Origin: Longimicrobiales bacterium
GTDB lineage: Bacteria; Gemmatimonadota; Gemmatimonadetes; Longimicrobiales; Gaopeijiaceae
Direction of reading: 5' to 3'
DNA length: 64,000 nucleotides
Assembly: GCA_028278645.1 (NCBI GenBank)
Contig: JANQDZ010000087.1
Location: 1 to 64,000, forward strand
The stretch's first letter is position 1. The number at the start of each line of letters is the position of its first letter. A program made the translations under genes and the position numbers. Positions 1 to 7,987 of the stretch are shown in pieces. A model generated the notes under the pieces. That model saw only the letters and a list, made by a program, of their open reading frames with translations, was not told where the DNA came from and made no database searches.

Positions 1-1283
1 TTGTGGGCGAGGATGTACTGTCCCTCTGGCGCGACATCCGACAGGGCCGCGACCAGATCGTCAAAGGGGTAATTCACGCGGGTGGTGGCTCCCAGGGTGG
101 GCCCCAGCAGGGCCCGGAAAGCTGACACCACCAGCGTCACTCCTGCCGCGGAAATGGCCAGCCGCCTGAACCATTTCACGCGGGACCTCCCCAAATCCCC
201 TTCGGTCGCTCCCGAGAAGAAATAAATAGGCACGATGAAGAGGGCGGGGATCATCCATCGTTCCTTCACGTGCTCGATCCCCAGGGCCAGGACTCCCAAC
301 GTCAAACCGAAGGCCAAGGCCACCAGGTATCGTGAAGAGAGGCGGCCACCCAGGGTCTCTCCACGGGGGTGGGATCTCCGGAACAAACCCGGGAAAGCCC
401 CTGCCCATACCAGCCACAGGGGAGTGAGAAAGGAAACAACAGCCAGGCCGAGCACGCCCAAACCGACGAGGCGGTTGTTCCCAACCGCCGCTTCCACCTT
501 GGAGAGGGATCTGACGGCCACGTCCCAGTGGTCCGCCGCCCAGGCGAAGTGGGGTGCGGCCACCGCAACAGCGATCACGGTGGCTAGCAAGACACGTGGA
601 TCCAGGAGAAGGGACCTACCTTCCCGGAGGCTGAACAGCGCCAGGCCCAGAGCTCCGGCAAAGACTACGAAGTTGTACTTACTGAGCATCCCCAAGCCCA
701 ACAGGAATCCCAACGCCACATACCACCCTAGCCCTGGCCGGGGGCCGGCTTTCGTTTCCTCTGATTGAAGTCCGCGAACCACCGTGTACAGGAACGCCGA
801 ACTGACCGTCAGAACCATCACGGAGTGGGACAGGTCTCGCTGAGCTTCCCACACCAGCTGCGGTATGAGGAACCAGGAGAGGACCGCGAGGAACACCAAG
901 GTCGGGCGATCCGGCCAAATCCTTCGGGCTGTGAGCCAGAAGAAGAGATAGGCGAGAAACAGAAGCCCGTTCTTCACCAGGGCCAGGGCGAAGAGGTTTC
1001 GGCCCAACACGTCAAAGGCAAGATGCTGGAGCCAGGCATATAGGGGTGGTTGGCCGGAATAGCCCCACTGGAACCACTGGCCCACCACGATCTGCTCGGC
1101 CTCATCCAGGGTAAGGGTCGAGGAGATGAGCAAGCGGATCAGAAGGTGAGTAAAGAAGTAGAGGCCGAGGGCCATCGGCAAACGAACTCCAGGACTCGCT
1201 CCCGGCGTGTCCATTGAATCAGGAATTGACGTTGGAAGGCCGGGTTCGACGCTACTGGGAGTTTTATGGTCGGAGCTCAGCAT
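1..1283 (-). CDS. GT39/ArnT-like membrane glycosyltransferase (3' end outside window)
   Basis: The reverse strand is open from an ATG at 1283 to the window edge, giving at least 427 codons. After a Ser/Pro-rich N terminus come many hydrophobic helices. An early segment, LDEAEQIVVGQWFQWGYSGQ followed by PPLYAWL, matches the first periplasmic loop of family 39 glycosyltransferases, where the Asp-Glu pair is catalytic and the GY..PPL motif follows it. Such enzymes move sugars from lipid-phosphate donors onto lipid A, proteins or other glycans in the inner membrane. The acceptor is unknown. A sulfotransferase gene starts 130 bases away on the other strand, so both may modify the cell surface. A second in-frame ATG (about residue 24, MDTPGAS) could be the true start. 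The family call is strong; the C terminus is not visible. Confidence 0.82.
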   Translation of the reverse strand, partial: MLSSDHKTPSSVEPGLPTSIPDSMDTPGASPGVRLPMALGLYFFTHLLIRLLISSTLTLDEAEQIVVGQWFQWGYSGQPPLYAWLQHLAFDVLGRNLFALALVKNGLLFLAYLFFWLTARRIWPDRPTLVFLAVLSWFLIPQLVWEAQRDLSHSVMVLTVSSAFLYTVVRGLQSEETKAGPRPGLGWYVALGFLLGLGMLSKYNFVVFAGALGLALFSLREGRSLLLDPRVLLATVIAVAVAAPHFAWAADHWDVAVRSLSKVEAAVGNNRLVGLGVLGLAVVSFLTPLWLVWAGAFPGLFRRSHPRGETLGGRLSSRYLVALAFGLTLGVLALGIEHVKERWMIPALFIVPIYFFSGATEGDLGRSRVKWFRRLAISAAGVTLVVSAFRALLGPTLGATTRVNYPFDDLVAALSDVAPEGQYILAH

Positions 1284-1413
1284 CGTGAGAAAGTACTAGG
1301 GGGGGCTTGCCCGGAGGAAGCCACTTCTGGATTGTTCATCCCGGGCCGCAGCGGTACCGGGGGCCGTAGCCGGTGACGGTGGGCCCGCCTTTACTTAGAT
1401 CGAGAACTCAGAG

Positions 1414-2085
1414 ATGCTGCTTTCGCTGAAGTACAACTTCCTCTTCGTGCACATCGCCAAGACTGGTGGCACCAGCGTCCGGGAGGCCCTTCAGCCCCTG
1501 AGATGGCGGGATCCGTGGTACCTGGCCCAGGGAATTTGCCATCGGCTGAGCAAGCTCTCGAAAGATCGGATCGGGATGAAGTTCCCCCGTCATGCCAAAG
1601 CAATACTGGCGAAGGAGGCTCTGCCAAAGAAGTTCTTCGATGGCCTCTTCAAGTTCACATTTGTCCGAAATCCGTGGGACCTACAGGTCAGCTCTTTCCA
1701 CCATATCCGCCGTTCCTGGCCGCACCTCGTGGAGGGCCGTGAGGACTTCGGGGAGTTCCTGCGATGGAGGTTTGACCCGGATCGGCCCTTTGAGGCCCAC
1801 ATCGAGACCTCGAACCAACTGCAGACTGAGCATCTCGTGGACTTCCGCGGTGAACTGATCGTGGATTTCCTGGGCCGCTACGAGAACCTGCTGGCCGACT
1901 TCGAGACCGTCTGCGAACGGATCGGAGTCCGCACCCCGACTCTCCCGCATAAACGAAAAGCCACCGACCGGAAGAAGGACTATCGAAGCTACTATTCCGG
2001 CGAAACGGCTGAGTTGGTGGCCCAGCATTTTTCCAGGGACATCGACCTCCTCGGATACCGGTTTGATGGCCCGGCCCAGGGGTGA
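1414..2085 (+). CDS. Sulfotransferase family protein
   Basis: This 223-residue cytosolic protein carries the two PAPS-binding signatures of the Sulfotransfer_2 type. The 5'-phosphosulfate loop is FVHIAKTGGTSVREAL near residues 11-26, and the 3'-phosphate motif is FTFVRNPWDLQVSSF near residues 81-95. It should transfer sulfate from PAPS to a hydroxyl on a carbohydrate or other small acceptor. It has no signal peptide or membrane segment. It stands alone on its strand, divergent from the GT39 gene, and no sulfate-activation genes are nearby. A run of seven T at 2100-2106 follows the stop but I see no strong stem before it. The ribosome-binding site is weak. The family assignment is firm and the acceptor unknown. 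Confidence 0.85.
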   Translation: MLLSLKYNFLFVHIAKTGGTSVREALQPLRWRDPWYLAQGICHRLSKLSKDRIGMKFPRHAKAILAKEALPKKFFDGLFKFTFVRNPWDLQVSSFHHIRRSWPHLVEGREDFGEFLRWRFDPDRPFEAHIETSNQLQTEHLVDFRGELIVDFLGRYENLLADFETVCERIGVRTPTLPHKRKATDRKKDYRSYYSGETAELVAQHFSRDIDLLGYRFDGPAQG

Positions 2086-2109
2086 CGGGAGAGCGGCCCT
2101 TTTTTTGTA

Positions 2110-2138
2110 ACGAAATGATGACGAAATAGAAACGGGAT
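2110..2138. promoter_or_regulatory. Pho-box-like triple direct repeat upstream of pstS
   Basis: ACGAAAT occurs at 2110-2116 and 2121-2127, followed by the related ACGGGAT at 2132-2138. The spacing is exactly 11 bases each time: 7-base units separated by 4-base spacers. That is the geometry of PhoB/PhoP sites in other bacteria. The base sequence is not the E. coli consensus. The array lies about 100 bases upstream of the pstS start codon, so phosphate-dependent control is a reasonable inference. Confidence 0.5.
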
Positions 2139-2241
2139 CGCGACCCCCCCCACCTCGTCTTGCAAAGCCCTCTCCACTCCGTCACCATTCAGTTCTAGAA
2201 GACAAACGAGTGTTCTGGACCTCCAAAATTGAGGTGCAATC

Positions 2242-3135
2242 GTGAAGCTCCGAATCGTGTTGGCAGCGACGGTGGCCTTCTCTCTCTCCTGCGGTGGTGG
2301 TGCTGGAGACGCAGAGCGGGTCCTAATTCAAAACAAAGGCTCTGACACCCTGGTGAACGTGGCCCAGGCTTGGGCCGAGGCCTACAGCCTGGTTCACCCC
2401 ACCGTGGCGGTTGCCGTAACAGGCGGCGGATCCGGTACCGGGTTCAGCGCCCTCATCAACGGAACCGTTGACATCGCGAACGCTTCTCGGGCGATCCGGC
2501 AAAGCGAGATCGAGGCGGTCGAAGAAGGCCGCGGTCTCACTCCGTTGGAGTTTGTGGTCGGGTACGATGCGTTAGCCGTCTTCATCCACTCCGACAACCC
2601 CATGGACGCCTTCTCGTTTGCCCAACTGGCCAGCATCTACGCCGAGGGTGGCGCGATCGAAACCTGGTCCGATCTCGGGATTTCCGTTCCCGGCTGTCCC
2701 TCCGATGAGATCATCAGGGTGAGCCGGCAGAACAGCTCCGGGACCTATGCCTTCTTCCAGGAGACCGTTCTCGACGGCGCCCCGTACAAGCTGGGCTCCC
2801 GGGACATGCACGGGTCGAGTGAGGTTGTCGAGTTGGTGGAAAACACCCCCTGCGCCATCGGGTATTCTGGGCTGGCTTACGCCACCGATCACATAAAAAT
2901 GCCCTGCGTGGCGGTGGAAGAAGGTGGGGAATGTGTAGCGCCAAGTATGGAGACTGCGATCAATAGGAGCTATCCTATTGCTCGTCCCCTGCTCATGTAC
3001 ACGGCAGGGGAGCCGGAGGGCGCTACCGGGGAGTACCTGGACTGGATCCTGAGTGACGCCGGACAGTGCATCCTGGTGGAGGGAGGTTATGCCCCCGTCC
3101 GAGGAGATCTCGCCTGCGACATCGCAGACGGGTAA
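2242..3135 (+). CDS. pstS: PstS-family phosphate-binding lipoprotein
   Basis: This 297-residue protein has a lipoprotein signal (FSLSCGGG, Cys at residue 17) and the PstS-type periplasmic binding fold. Visible hallmarks are IQNKGSDTLVNVAQAWAEAY, the glycine-rich GGGSGTGFSALINGTVDIAN phosphate loop, and RVSRQNSSGTYAFFQE. It should capture phosphate in the periplasm and deliver it to the PstCA channel encoded downstream. The start is GTG with GAGGTG five bases before it. It is the first gene of a six-gene operon and is preceded by Pho-box-like repeats. The order pstS-phoU-pstC-pstA-pstB-pstB differs from the usual pstSCAB-phoU. Confidence 0.93.
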   Translation: MKLRIVLAATVAFSLSCGGGAGDAERVLIQNKGSDTLVNVAQAWAEAYSLVHPTVAVAVTGGGSGTGFSALINGTVDIANASRAIRQSEIEAVEEGRGLTPLEFVVGYDALAVFIHSDNPMDAFSFAQLASIYAEGGAIETWSDLGISVPGCPSDEIIRVSRQNSSGTYAFFQETVLDGAPYKLGSRDMHGSSEVVELVENTPCAIGYSGLAYATDHIKMPCVAVEEGGECVAPSMETAINRSYPIARPLLMYTAGEPEGATGEYLDWILSDAGQCILVEGGYAPVRGDLACDIADG

Positions 3136-3190
3136 GGATATCTGCGCTCCTCAACCCTCCGGCATCGTGTCTTCTGGAGGGGTGAGCGCT

Positions 3191-4282
3191 GTGACACACT
3201 ATGAAGAGCGCCTCGAGCGCGATCTGAACGAGATCCGCGCCAAGGTACAGGCTGTTGGGGATCTCATTGAAGAGCAGGTCAGAGACGCCGTCCAGGCCCT
3301 CCTGACCATGGATCCCGACCTAGCCAACCAGGTCATCCTCAAAGACCGCATCGTGAACCGGGAGACCCGGGAAATGGACGGTCTTTGCCACAGGTTCGTC
3401 GTGCGACACCTCCCCGTGGCCGGCCACCTGAGGTACGCTTCGGCCGTTCAACGGGTCTCCGTTGAGTTGGAGCGGGTGGGTGACTACGCCGTGACCATCT
3501 GCCGCCACAGCCTCCGATGCGAGACCCCTCCTCCGGAGAGAATCGCCAAGGACCTTGACCTTCTCGGTCAACAGGCGCGGTTCTCCCTGACGGAAGCACT
3601 TCGGGCTTTTTACGACCAGGACGAAGGCCGAGCGCGAAAAGCTCTGGGGCTCACGGCTCCCCTGGACACTACTCACGACAGCGCCTTCGAAGATCTGGTG
3701 GCGTTGGGTGAGGCGCAGAAGGAGCCGGTGAGGGATGTTTTCGCCTACCTGAGGTCCCTTTATGTGCTCCTTCGGGTATCGGATCAGGCGGAGAACATCG
3801 CCCACGATGCCCTGTTTTCCGCCACCGGGGAGACGAAGAACCCCAAAGTTTACCGGATCCTCTTCGTGGACAGGGCCAACGACTGCCGGAGTCAGCTAGC
3901 AGAGGCCTATTCCCGCCGGGCCTACGGGGAGTCGGCGCAGTTTACCAGCGCCGGATGGGATCCGGCCGACTCCCTCCGCCCGGAGTTGGAACCGTTCCTG
4001 GCAAACCACGGTCTGTCCGTGGAGGACACTCTGCCCAAAAAGGTCCCCGACCTCCTGGCCGAGCCGAAGCACTTTCATGTGGTCATCGGCCTGGATGCGA
4101 TGGCCCTGGATATGATCGGGGAACTCCCCTACAAGACCGTATTCCTGAACTGGGATCTTGGACCCTGCCCCTTCAGCGAGGAAGATCCAGACGCAGAGAA
4201 AACCTTCGAGACGATGTACCGAGTGATCGCAGGGCAGATGAGGGACTTGATGGAGGTTCTCCGGGGTCCCGATGCACCCTAA
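3191..4282 (+). CDS. phoU: PhoU fused to LMW-phosphatase/arsenate-reductase-like domain
   Basis: I choose the GTG at 3191 (363 residues) because GGAGG lies about eight bases upstream; the open frame continues further 5' but overlaps pstS. Residues 1-215 form two PhoU-type helical bundles (YEERLERDLNEIRAKVQAVG, LERVGDYAVTICRHS, VSDQAENIAHDALF). PhoU proteins couple the Pst transporter to the sensor kinase and limit uptake. Residues 220-363 resemble low-molecular-weight tyrosine phosphatase/ArsC enzymes, with ILFVDRANDCRSQLAEAYSR in place of the P-loop. The usual nucleophilic Cys is Asp227 (codon 3869-3871), while the later Cys and Arg of the loop remain. The domain may therefore bind phosphate or a phosphoprotein without catalysis. 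The gene overlaps pstC. Confidence 0.85.
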   Translation: MTHYEERLERDLNEIRAKVQAVGDLIEEQVRDAVQALLTMDPDLANQVILKDRIVNRETREMDGLCHRFVVRHLPVAGHLRYASAVQRVSVELERVGDYAVTICRHSLRCETPPPERIAKDLDLLGQQARFSLTEALRAFYDQDEGRARKALGLTAPLDTTHDSAFEDLVALGEAQKEPVRDVFAYLRSLYVLLRVSDQAENIAHDALFSATGETKNPKVYRILFVDRANDCRSQLAEAYSRRAYGESAQFTSAGWDPADSLRPELEPFLANHGLSVEDTLPKKVPDLLAEPKHFHVVIGLDAMALDMIGELPYKTVFLNWDLGPCPFSEEDPDAEKTFETMYRVIAGQMRDLMEVLRGPDAP

Positions 4283-5240
4283 CCCGGCTTCTCAGCTAGA
4301 CCCTCCCGCCACCCCGGCGGGGCCTACCGCAAGGGCCCGCCATGGGAGCCTTCATCGTCGAGACCTGGCCTGGTATCTGGACAAAGCCGTGGGGATTGTG
4401 GTCTTCGTCGGCGGGGTGTCGGCCATCATTTTCATCCTGGGCATCTTCGCGTTCATCACCAAGGAAGGAATGACCTTCATCTTCGGTGATATGAACCTGA
4501 AGGAGTTCTTCACCAGCCCGAACTGGAGACCCACGGATGCCGTGCCGGAATACGGCGCCCTGGCCCTGATTGTGGGAACGGCTTCCGTGACCGGACTGGC
4601 CATGTTGGTGTCAGTTCCTTTCTCCCTGGGTGCGGCCGTCTTCATTGGGGAATTCGCCACCGGGAAGGTTAGAGAGTCACTGAAGGTGCTGGTGGAGCTG
4701 CTGGCGGCCATTCCCTCGGTCGTCTGGGGGTTCATCGGGTTCATGATCATGAAGGAGCTGATCGAAGATGTGTTTGGGGTCCCGGTGGGGTTGGGGATCC
4801 TGAACGCCGGGATCATTCTGGGCCTCATGGCGGCTCCCATCATGACCACCATCGCCGAGGATGCCCTCAAAGCCGTCCCCGATACCTACCGGGAAGCGGC
4901 CGAAGCCATGGGGGCCACGCGGTGGCAAATAATCCTGAAAGTGGTTTTTCCCGCCGCCAAGAACGGGCTCCTGGGGGCAGTCCTGCTTGGAGTCGGTCGT
5001 GGGTTCGGGGAGACCATGGCTGTCCTCATGGCTAGCGGACACGCCATCCAGCTTCCGGGGAGCATTTTCGACTCGATTCGGGCCCTGACCGCCACAATCG
5101 CTGCGGAGCTGGGGGAAACGGCCGCCGGCTCCCCACACCACGGAGCCCTTTTTACGCTGGGAATCCTCCTGTTCGTCGTAACCTTCATCATCAACCTCTC
5201 CGCGGACCTCATCGTCCGGGGGATCCGGAAGAAGAATTAG
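4272..5240 (+). CDS. pstC: Phosphate ABC transporter permease PstC
   Basis: This 322-residue inner-membrane permease has the BPD_transp_1 fold. A cytoplasmic N-terminal tail of about 35 residues precedes the first helix (AVGIVVFVGGVSAIIFILGI). The EAA loop that docks with the ATPase is YREAAEAMGATRWQIILKVV, and the PstC-typical RGFGETMAVLMASGHA follows. The last helix ends near the C terminus. The start codon lies inside the phoU reading frame (11-base overlap), which suggests coupled translation. With PstA it forms the phosphate channel. The family is firm; the exact start is less so because no good Shine-Dalgarno lies at the usual distance. Confidence 0.93.
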   Translation: MHPNPASQLDPPATPAGPTARARHGSLHRRDLAWYLDKAVGIVVFVGGVSAIIFILGIFAFITKEGMTFIFGDMNLKEFFTSPNWRPTDAVPEYGALALIVGTASVTGLAMLVSVPFSLGAAVFIGEFATGKVRESLKVLVELLAAIPSVVWGFIGFMIMKELIEDVFGVPVGLGILNAGIILGLMAAPIMTTIAEDALKAVPDTYREAAEAMGATRWQIILKVVFPAAKNGLLGAVLLGVGRGFGETMAVLMASGHAIQLPGSIFDSIRALTATIAAELGETAAGSPHHGALFTLGILLFVVTFIINLSADLIVRGIRKKN

Positions 5241-5243
5241 GAG

Positions 5244-6113
5244 ATGTTCGAGGCCACCGCGCTGAACCGGCGAAACGAACGGGTCGAGTGGTTATGGAAA
5301 GTCCTCTTCCTGCTCATGACCCTGATCCTGGTGGTCCCGGTCATCATCATCCTTTCGGTCCTGGTTTATAAAGGCCACGGGGCTATTACGTGGGAGTTTA
5401 TGACGGAGATGGCCCGGTCGGGGGGACGGGAGGGAGGAATCTTCCCTGCGCTGGTGGGAACCATCTGGCTGGTTGGTGTCGCGCTTTTGGCCTCGGTCCC
5501 CCTGGGGGTGGCATCCGCCATCTACCTGAGCGAGTACGCCCCGGACAACTGGTTCACCCGGGTCATCAACCTGGCAATCATCAACCTGGCCGGTGTCCCG
5601 TCCATCGTCCACGCACTTTTCGGGGTTGGTGCTTTCGTCCTCTTCTTCAGGTTCGGGGCCAGCATCCTTGCGGCTTCTCTGACCCTAGCCATCATGACCC
5701 TACCGGTGGTCATCGTTGCCACCCGTGAGTCTCTCCAGGCCGTCCCTCGGGCCTTCCGGGAGGCGTGTTGGAACATGGGGGCCACTCGCTGGCAGACCAT
5801 CAGGCGGGTCGTGCTTCCCAACGCTGTAAGTGGAATCCTCACCGGGGTCATCCTGGAGGTTTCGAGAACAGCCGGGGAAACGGCGCCCATCATGTTCACG
5901 GGAGCCGCCATGTTCATACCGTTCCTTCCCCAGAGCGTGTTCGACCAGACGATGGCTCTGTCGTATCACCTGTTCATCATCTCCAACTCGATTCCAGGCG
6001 TTGCGGAAGAGACTAAATACGGAGTGGCGCTGGTCCTCATTACCCTGGTGCTGGCCATGAACGCCCTATCTATCGCGTTTCGGGTTTACCTACGGGGTAA
6101 GAAGAAGTGGTAA
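5244..6113 (+). CDS. pstA: Phosphate ABC transporter permease PstA
   Basis: This 289-residue inner-membrane partner of PstC begins three bases after the pstC stop. It has about six hydrophobic helices, the PstA signature GGIFPALVGTIWLVGVALLA, and an EAA loop, FREACWNMGATRWQTIRRVV, followed by SRTAGETAPIMFTGAA. The C terminus (RVYLRGKKKW) is typical of PstA. The reading frame overlaps the next ATPase gene by seven bases. Two different ATPase genes follow, so this PstC/PstA pair may contact two non-identical nucleotide-binding subunits. Confidence 0.93.
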   Translation: MFEATALNRRNERVEWLWKVLFLLMTLILVVPVIIILSVLVYKGHGAITWEFMTEMARSGGREGGIFPALVGTIWLVGVALLASVPLGVASAIYLSEYAPDNWFTRVINLAIINLAGVPSIVHALFGVGAFVLFFRFGASILAASLTLAIMTLPVVIVATRESLQAVPRAFREACWNMGATRWQTIRRVVLPNAVSGILTGVILEVSRTAGETAPIMFTGAAMFIPFLPQSVFDQTMALSYHLFIISNSIPGVAEETKYGVALVLITLVLAMNALSIAFRVYLRGKKKW

Positions 6114-6883
6114 ACCCGACGCCGGACCAAGCCATCAAGCTCGAGGTCGATAACCTCACCATCAGCTATGGAACCAATGCGATCCTAAGGGACGTGAGCT
6201 TCCAGGTTCGGGAGCGTGAGATTTTCGGGATCATCGGCCCCGCCAATAGTGGAAAAACCAGCTTTTTGCGAACCCTGAACCGCATGAACGAGTTCGTTCC
6301 AGGGATGCGCGTGGACGGGCAGATCCTGTTTGATGGGCAGGATGTAAGGAACTTCACGAACGTGTTCGCTTTGCGTCGTCGGGTTGGGGTAGTGTTCCCA
6401 CTTCCGGTAGGCCTTCCCATGACGGTGTACGACAACGTTGCCCTGGCTCCCCGATTGACCGGCGTCAAGAAAAAGGCCGATCTGGACGTGATCGTCGAGC
6501 GGTGCCTGACCCGAGCCGCTCTCTGGGACGAGGTGAAAGACCGCCTCCACGCCCTGGGCAGCCTCTTGAGCGGGGGGCAGCAACAACGCCTCACCATCGC
6601 CAGGGCTCTCTCCCAGGATCCGGAGCTCCTCCTCCTGGACGAGTTCTCCATCGCCGTGGATCCGGTCACCACCATGCGGATCGAGGACGTCCTCAAAGAG
6701 CTCCGGTCCGAGATGACCATCGTCATGGTCACCAACCTTGTTCAACAGGCTCGGCGCCTGGCCGAACGGACCGCCTTCTTCCTGAACGGCGAGTTGGTAG
6801 AGGTGGGGGAAACCGAAGAGTTCTTCACCGGAACCGTCCAAGATCCCCGGACGAGGGAATACGTGGAGGGGAAATTTGGATAA
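6107..6883 (+). CDS. PstB-like ATPase, degenerate Q- and H-loops (PstB1)
   Basis: This 258-residue ABC ATPase resembles PstB. It has an A-loop Tyr (TISYG), a Walker A GPANSGKTS, an intact signature LSGGQQQR and a Walker B LLLLDE. Two catalytic positions are altered. The Q-loop reads VGVVFPLPVG, with Pro98 where PstB has Gln, and the switch region reads IVMVTNLVQQ, with Asn210 where the family has His. Such changes normally cripple hydrolysis at the site built on this subunit's Walker A. Its signature, which serves the partner's site, is intact. The start is GTG at 6107, overlapping the pstA stop. The second ATPase is encoded immediately downstream with the opposite defect. Confidence 0.88.
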   Translation: MVNPTPDQAIKLEVDNLTISYGTNAILRDVSFQVREREIFGIIGPANSGKTSFLRTLNRMNEFVPGMRVDGQILFDGQDVRNFTNVFALRRRVGVVFPLPVGLPMTVYDNVALAPRLTGVKKKADLDVIVERCLTRAALWDEVKDRLHALGSLLSGGQQQRLTIARALSQDPELLLLDEFSIAVDPVTTMRIEDVLKELRSEMTIVMVTNLVQQARRLAERTAFFLNGELVEVGETEEFFTGTVQDPRTREYVEGKFG

Positions 6884-7661
6884 CCCCACCGATCGTCACC
6901 CACTTGCCATCGAAACCGAAGGGCTGAACCTCTGGTACGGGGACTTTCAGGCCCTCTTCGACGTGGACCTGGACATCAAACGGGGGATGATCACGTCCCT
7001 CATTGGGCCTTCCGGGTGCGGCAAGACCACTTTCCTCCGGGCCGTAAATCGTATTGTCGAACGGCTAGGGTATGTCCGAACCACTGGGAGCATCGAGGTC
7101 CTGGGTCAGAATATCTACGACCCGAAGGTGGACACGGTCCAACTCCGAAAAGAAGTGGGGATGGTGTTCCAGAGGCCGAACCCCCTTCCCCTCTCGATCC
7201 GGGACAATGTCCTATTCAGTCACCGGATTCATCGGGGCAAGGAGAAGGTCACCAAGGCTCAGGAAGGGGAAATCCTGGAGAAGGCCCTTCGTGAAGTCCT
7301 CCTTTGGGAAACCGTCCGCCATCGGCTGGATGACCGGGCTGTGAACCTCTCTCTGGAGGAGCAACAGAAACTCTGCATCGCCAGGTTGCTTCCGGTGAAG
7401 CCCGAAGTGATCCTGATGGACGAGCCTTGCTCCGCATTGGACCCGGCGGGCACCGAGGCCGTTGAGAACCTCATGTGGGAGCTGAGAGGAGACTACACCA
7501 TTCTCATCGTGACCCACAACATGGCCCAAGCCCGGAGAGCCAGTGAGGAGACGATCTTCATGCTCTTGGGGAAGGTCATCGAGCATCGGGCCACGGAGGA
7601 ATTGTTCCTCACACCAGAGAACAAGGAGACCGCAGACTACATCGAGGGGCGGTACGGGTAG
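6876..7661 (+). CDS. pstB: PstB-like ATPase, degenerate signature motif (PstB2)
   Basis: This 261-residue PstB-type ATPase has an intact A-loop Tyr, Walker A GPSGCGKTT, Q-loop VGMVFQRPNP, Walker B VILMDEP, D-loop SALDP and switch His (IVTHNMAQAR). Its signature motif is NLSLEEQQ (residues 157-164) instead of LSGGQQQ, so both glycines are lost. It starts at a TTG inside the preceding gene, with GGAGGGG about six bases upstream, an 8-base overlap. Paired with the upstream ATPase it would make one complete site (its Walker A/Q/H with the partner's LSGGQ) and one dead site. It closes the pst operon. Confidence 0.9.
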   Translation: MDNPTDRHPLAIETEGLNLWYGDFQALFDVDLDIKRGMITSLIGPSGCGKTTFLRAVNRIVERLGYVRTTGSIEVLGQNIYDPKVDTVQLRKEVGMVFQRPNPLPLSIRDNVLFSHRIHRGKEKVTKAQEGEILEKALREVLLWETVRHRLDDRAVNLSLEEQQKLCIARLLPVKPEVILMDEPCSALDPAGTEAVENLMWELRGDYTILIVTHNMAQARRASEETIFMLLGKVIEHRATEELFLTPENKETADYIEGRYG

Positions 7662-7858
7662 GGCGGTCACCGGCAAGCCAGTCTTCTAAGCTTAAAAATA
7701 TTTTTCTTGCAAATTTTTTGAGGTCGGCCTAATTTGGAATATCCTCAGGGTTGATAGGTCTAGGGCCTGCCCCCCTTGGGGAGATTTGCCTGGGAACGGT
7801 CCCCAGCCAGGAAGGTTGGTCGCCTTCCTTCACAGTTAATGGTGCCTCCACAGAGGAG

Positions 7859-7890
7859 AAGGCGTCAGCCCCGGAAAGGGCTGGCGCCTT
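7859..7890. repeat. Inverted repeat, possible transcription end of pst operon
   Basis: AAGGCGTCAGCCC (7859-7871) pairs with GGGCTGGCGCCTT (7878-7890) around a six-base loop, with one T-G wobble. The stem is strong, but neither strand has a clear T-run after it. It could end the pst transcript or be a transcribed hairpin of another kind. Confidence 0.4.
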
Positions 7891-7923
7891 GCGCATCAGG
7901 GGTGCCTGACGCCCAAACCACGG

Positions 7924-7958
7924 AAAAAAACCCGGGGGGCGGACCAGCCGCCCCCCGG
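7924..7958 (-). terminator. Rho-independent terminator of the susC-susD operon
   Basis: CCGGGGGGCGG (7932-7942) and CCGCCCCCCGG (7948-7958) form a perfect 11-base-pair stem with a five-base loop. Read on the minus strand it is followed by GTTTTTTT (from A7 at 7924-7930). It lies about 30 bases downstream of the susD stop, as expected for a terminator of the leftward pair. Confidence 0.85.
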
Positions 7959-7987
7959 AGGTATGGGAAAGTTGGCGCCCGATGGGA

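Larger units (their letters stand above)
7662..7987. other. Intergenic region between pst operon and susD
   Basis: This is 326 bases between convergent operons without a credible gene. It holds an AT palindrome (AAAAATATTTTT, 7694-7705) soon after the last pst gene, a 13-base-pair inverted repeat at 7859-7890 and the susD-side terminator at 7924-7958. I see no clear rho-independent terminator for the pst operon itself. Confidence 0.6.

Noticed and set aside
235-1043. Rightward open frames of 177, 72 and 92 codons over the GT39 gene
   Set aside because: They are antisense shadows of a well-conserved membrane glycosyltransferase, rich in Arg/Pro with no family resemblance.
2086-2106. T7 run after the sulfotransferase gene as a terminator
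   Set aside because: No convincing GC-rich stem precedes the T-run; only a four-base GGCC pairing is possible.
7694-7705. AAAAATATTTTT as a pst terminator
   Set aside because: It is too weak and AT-only; no GC stem precedes a T-run, so it was not called as a terminator.
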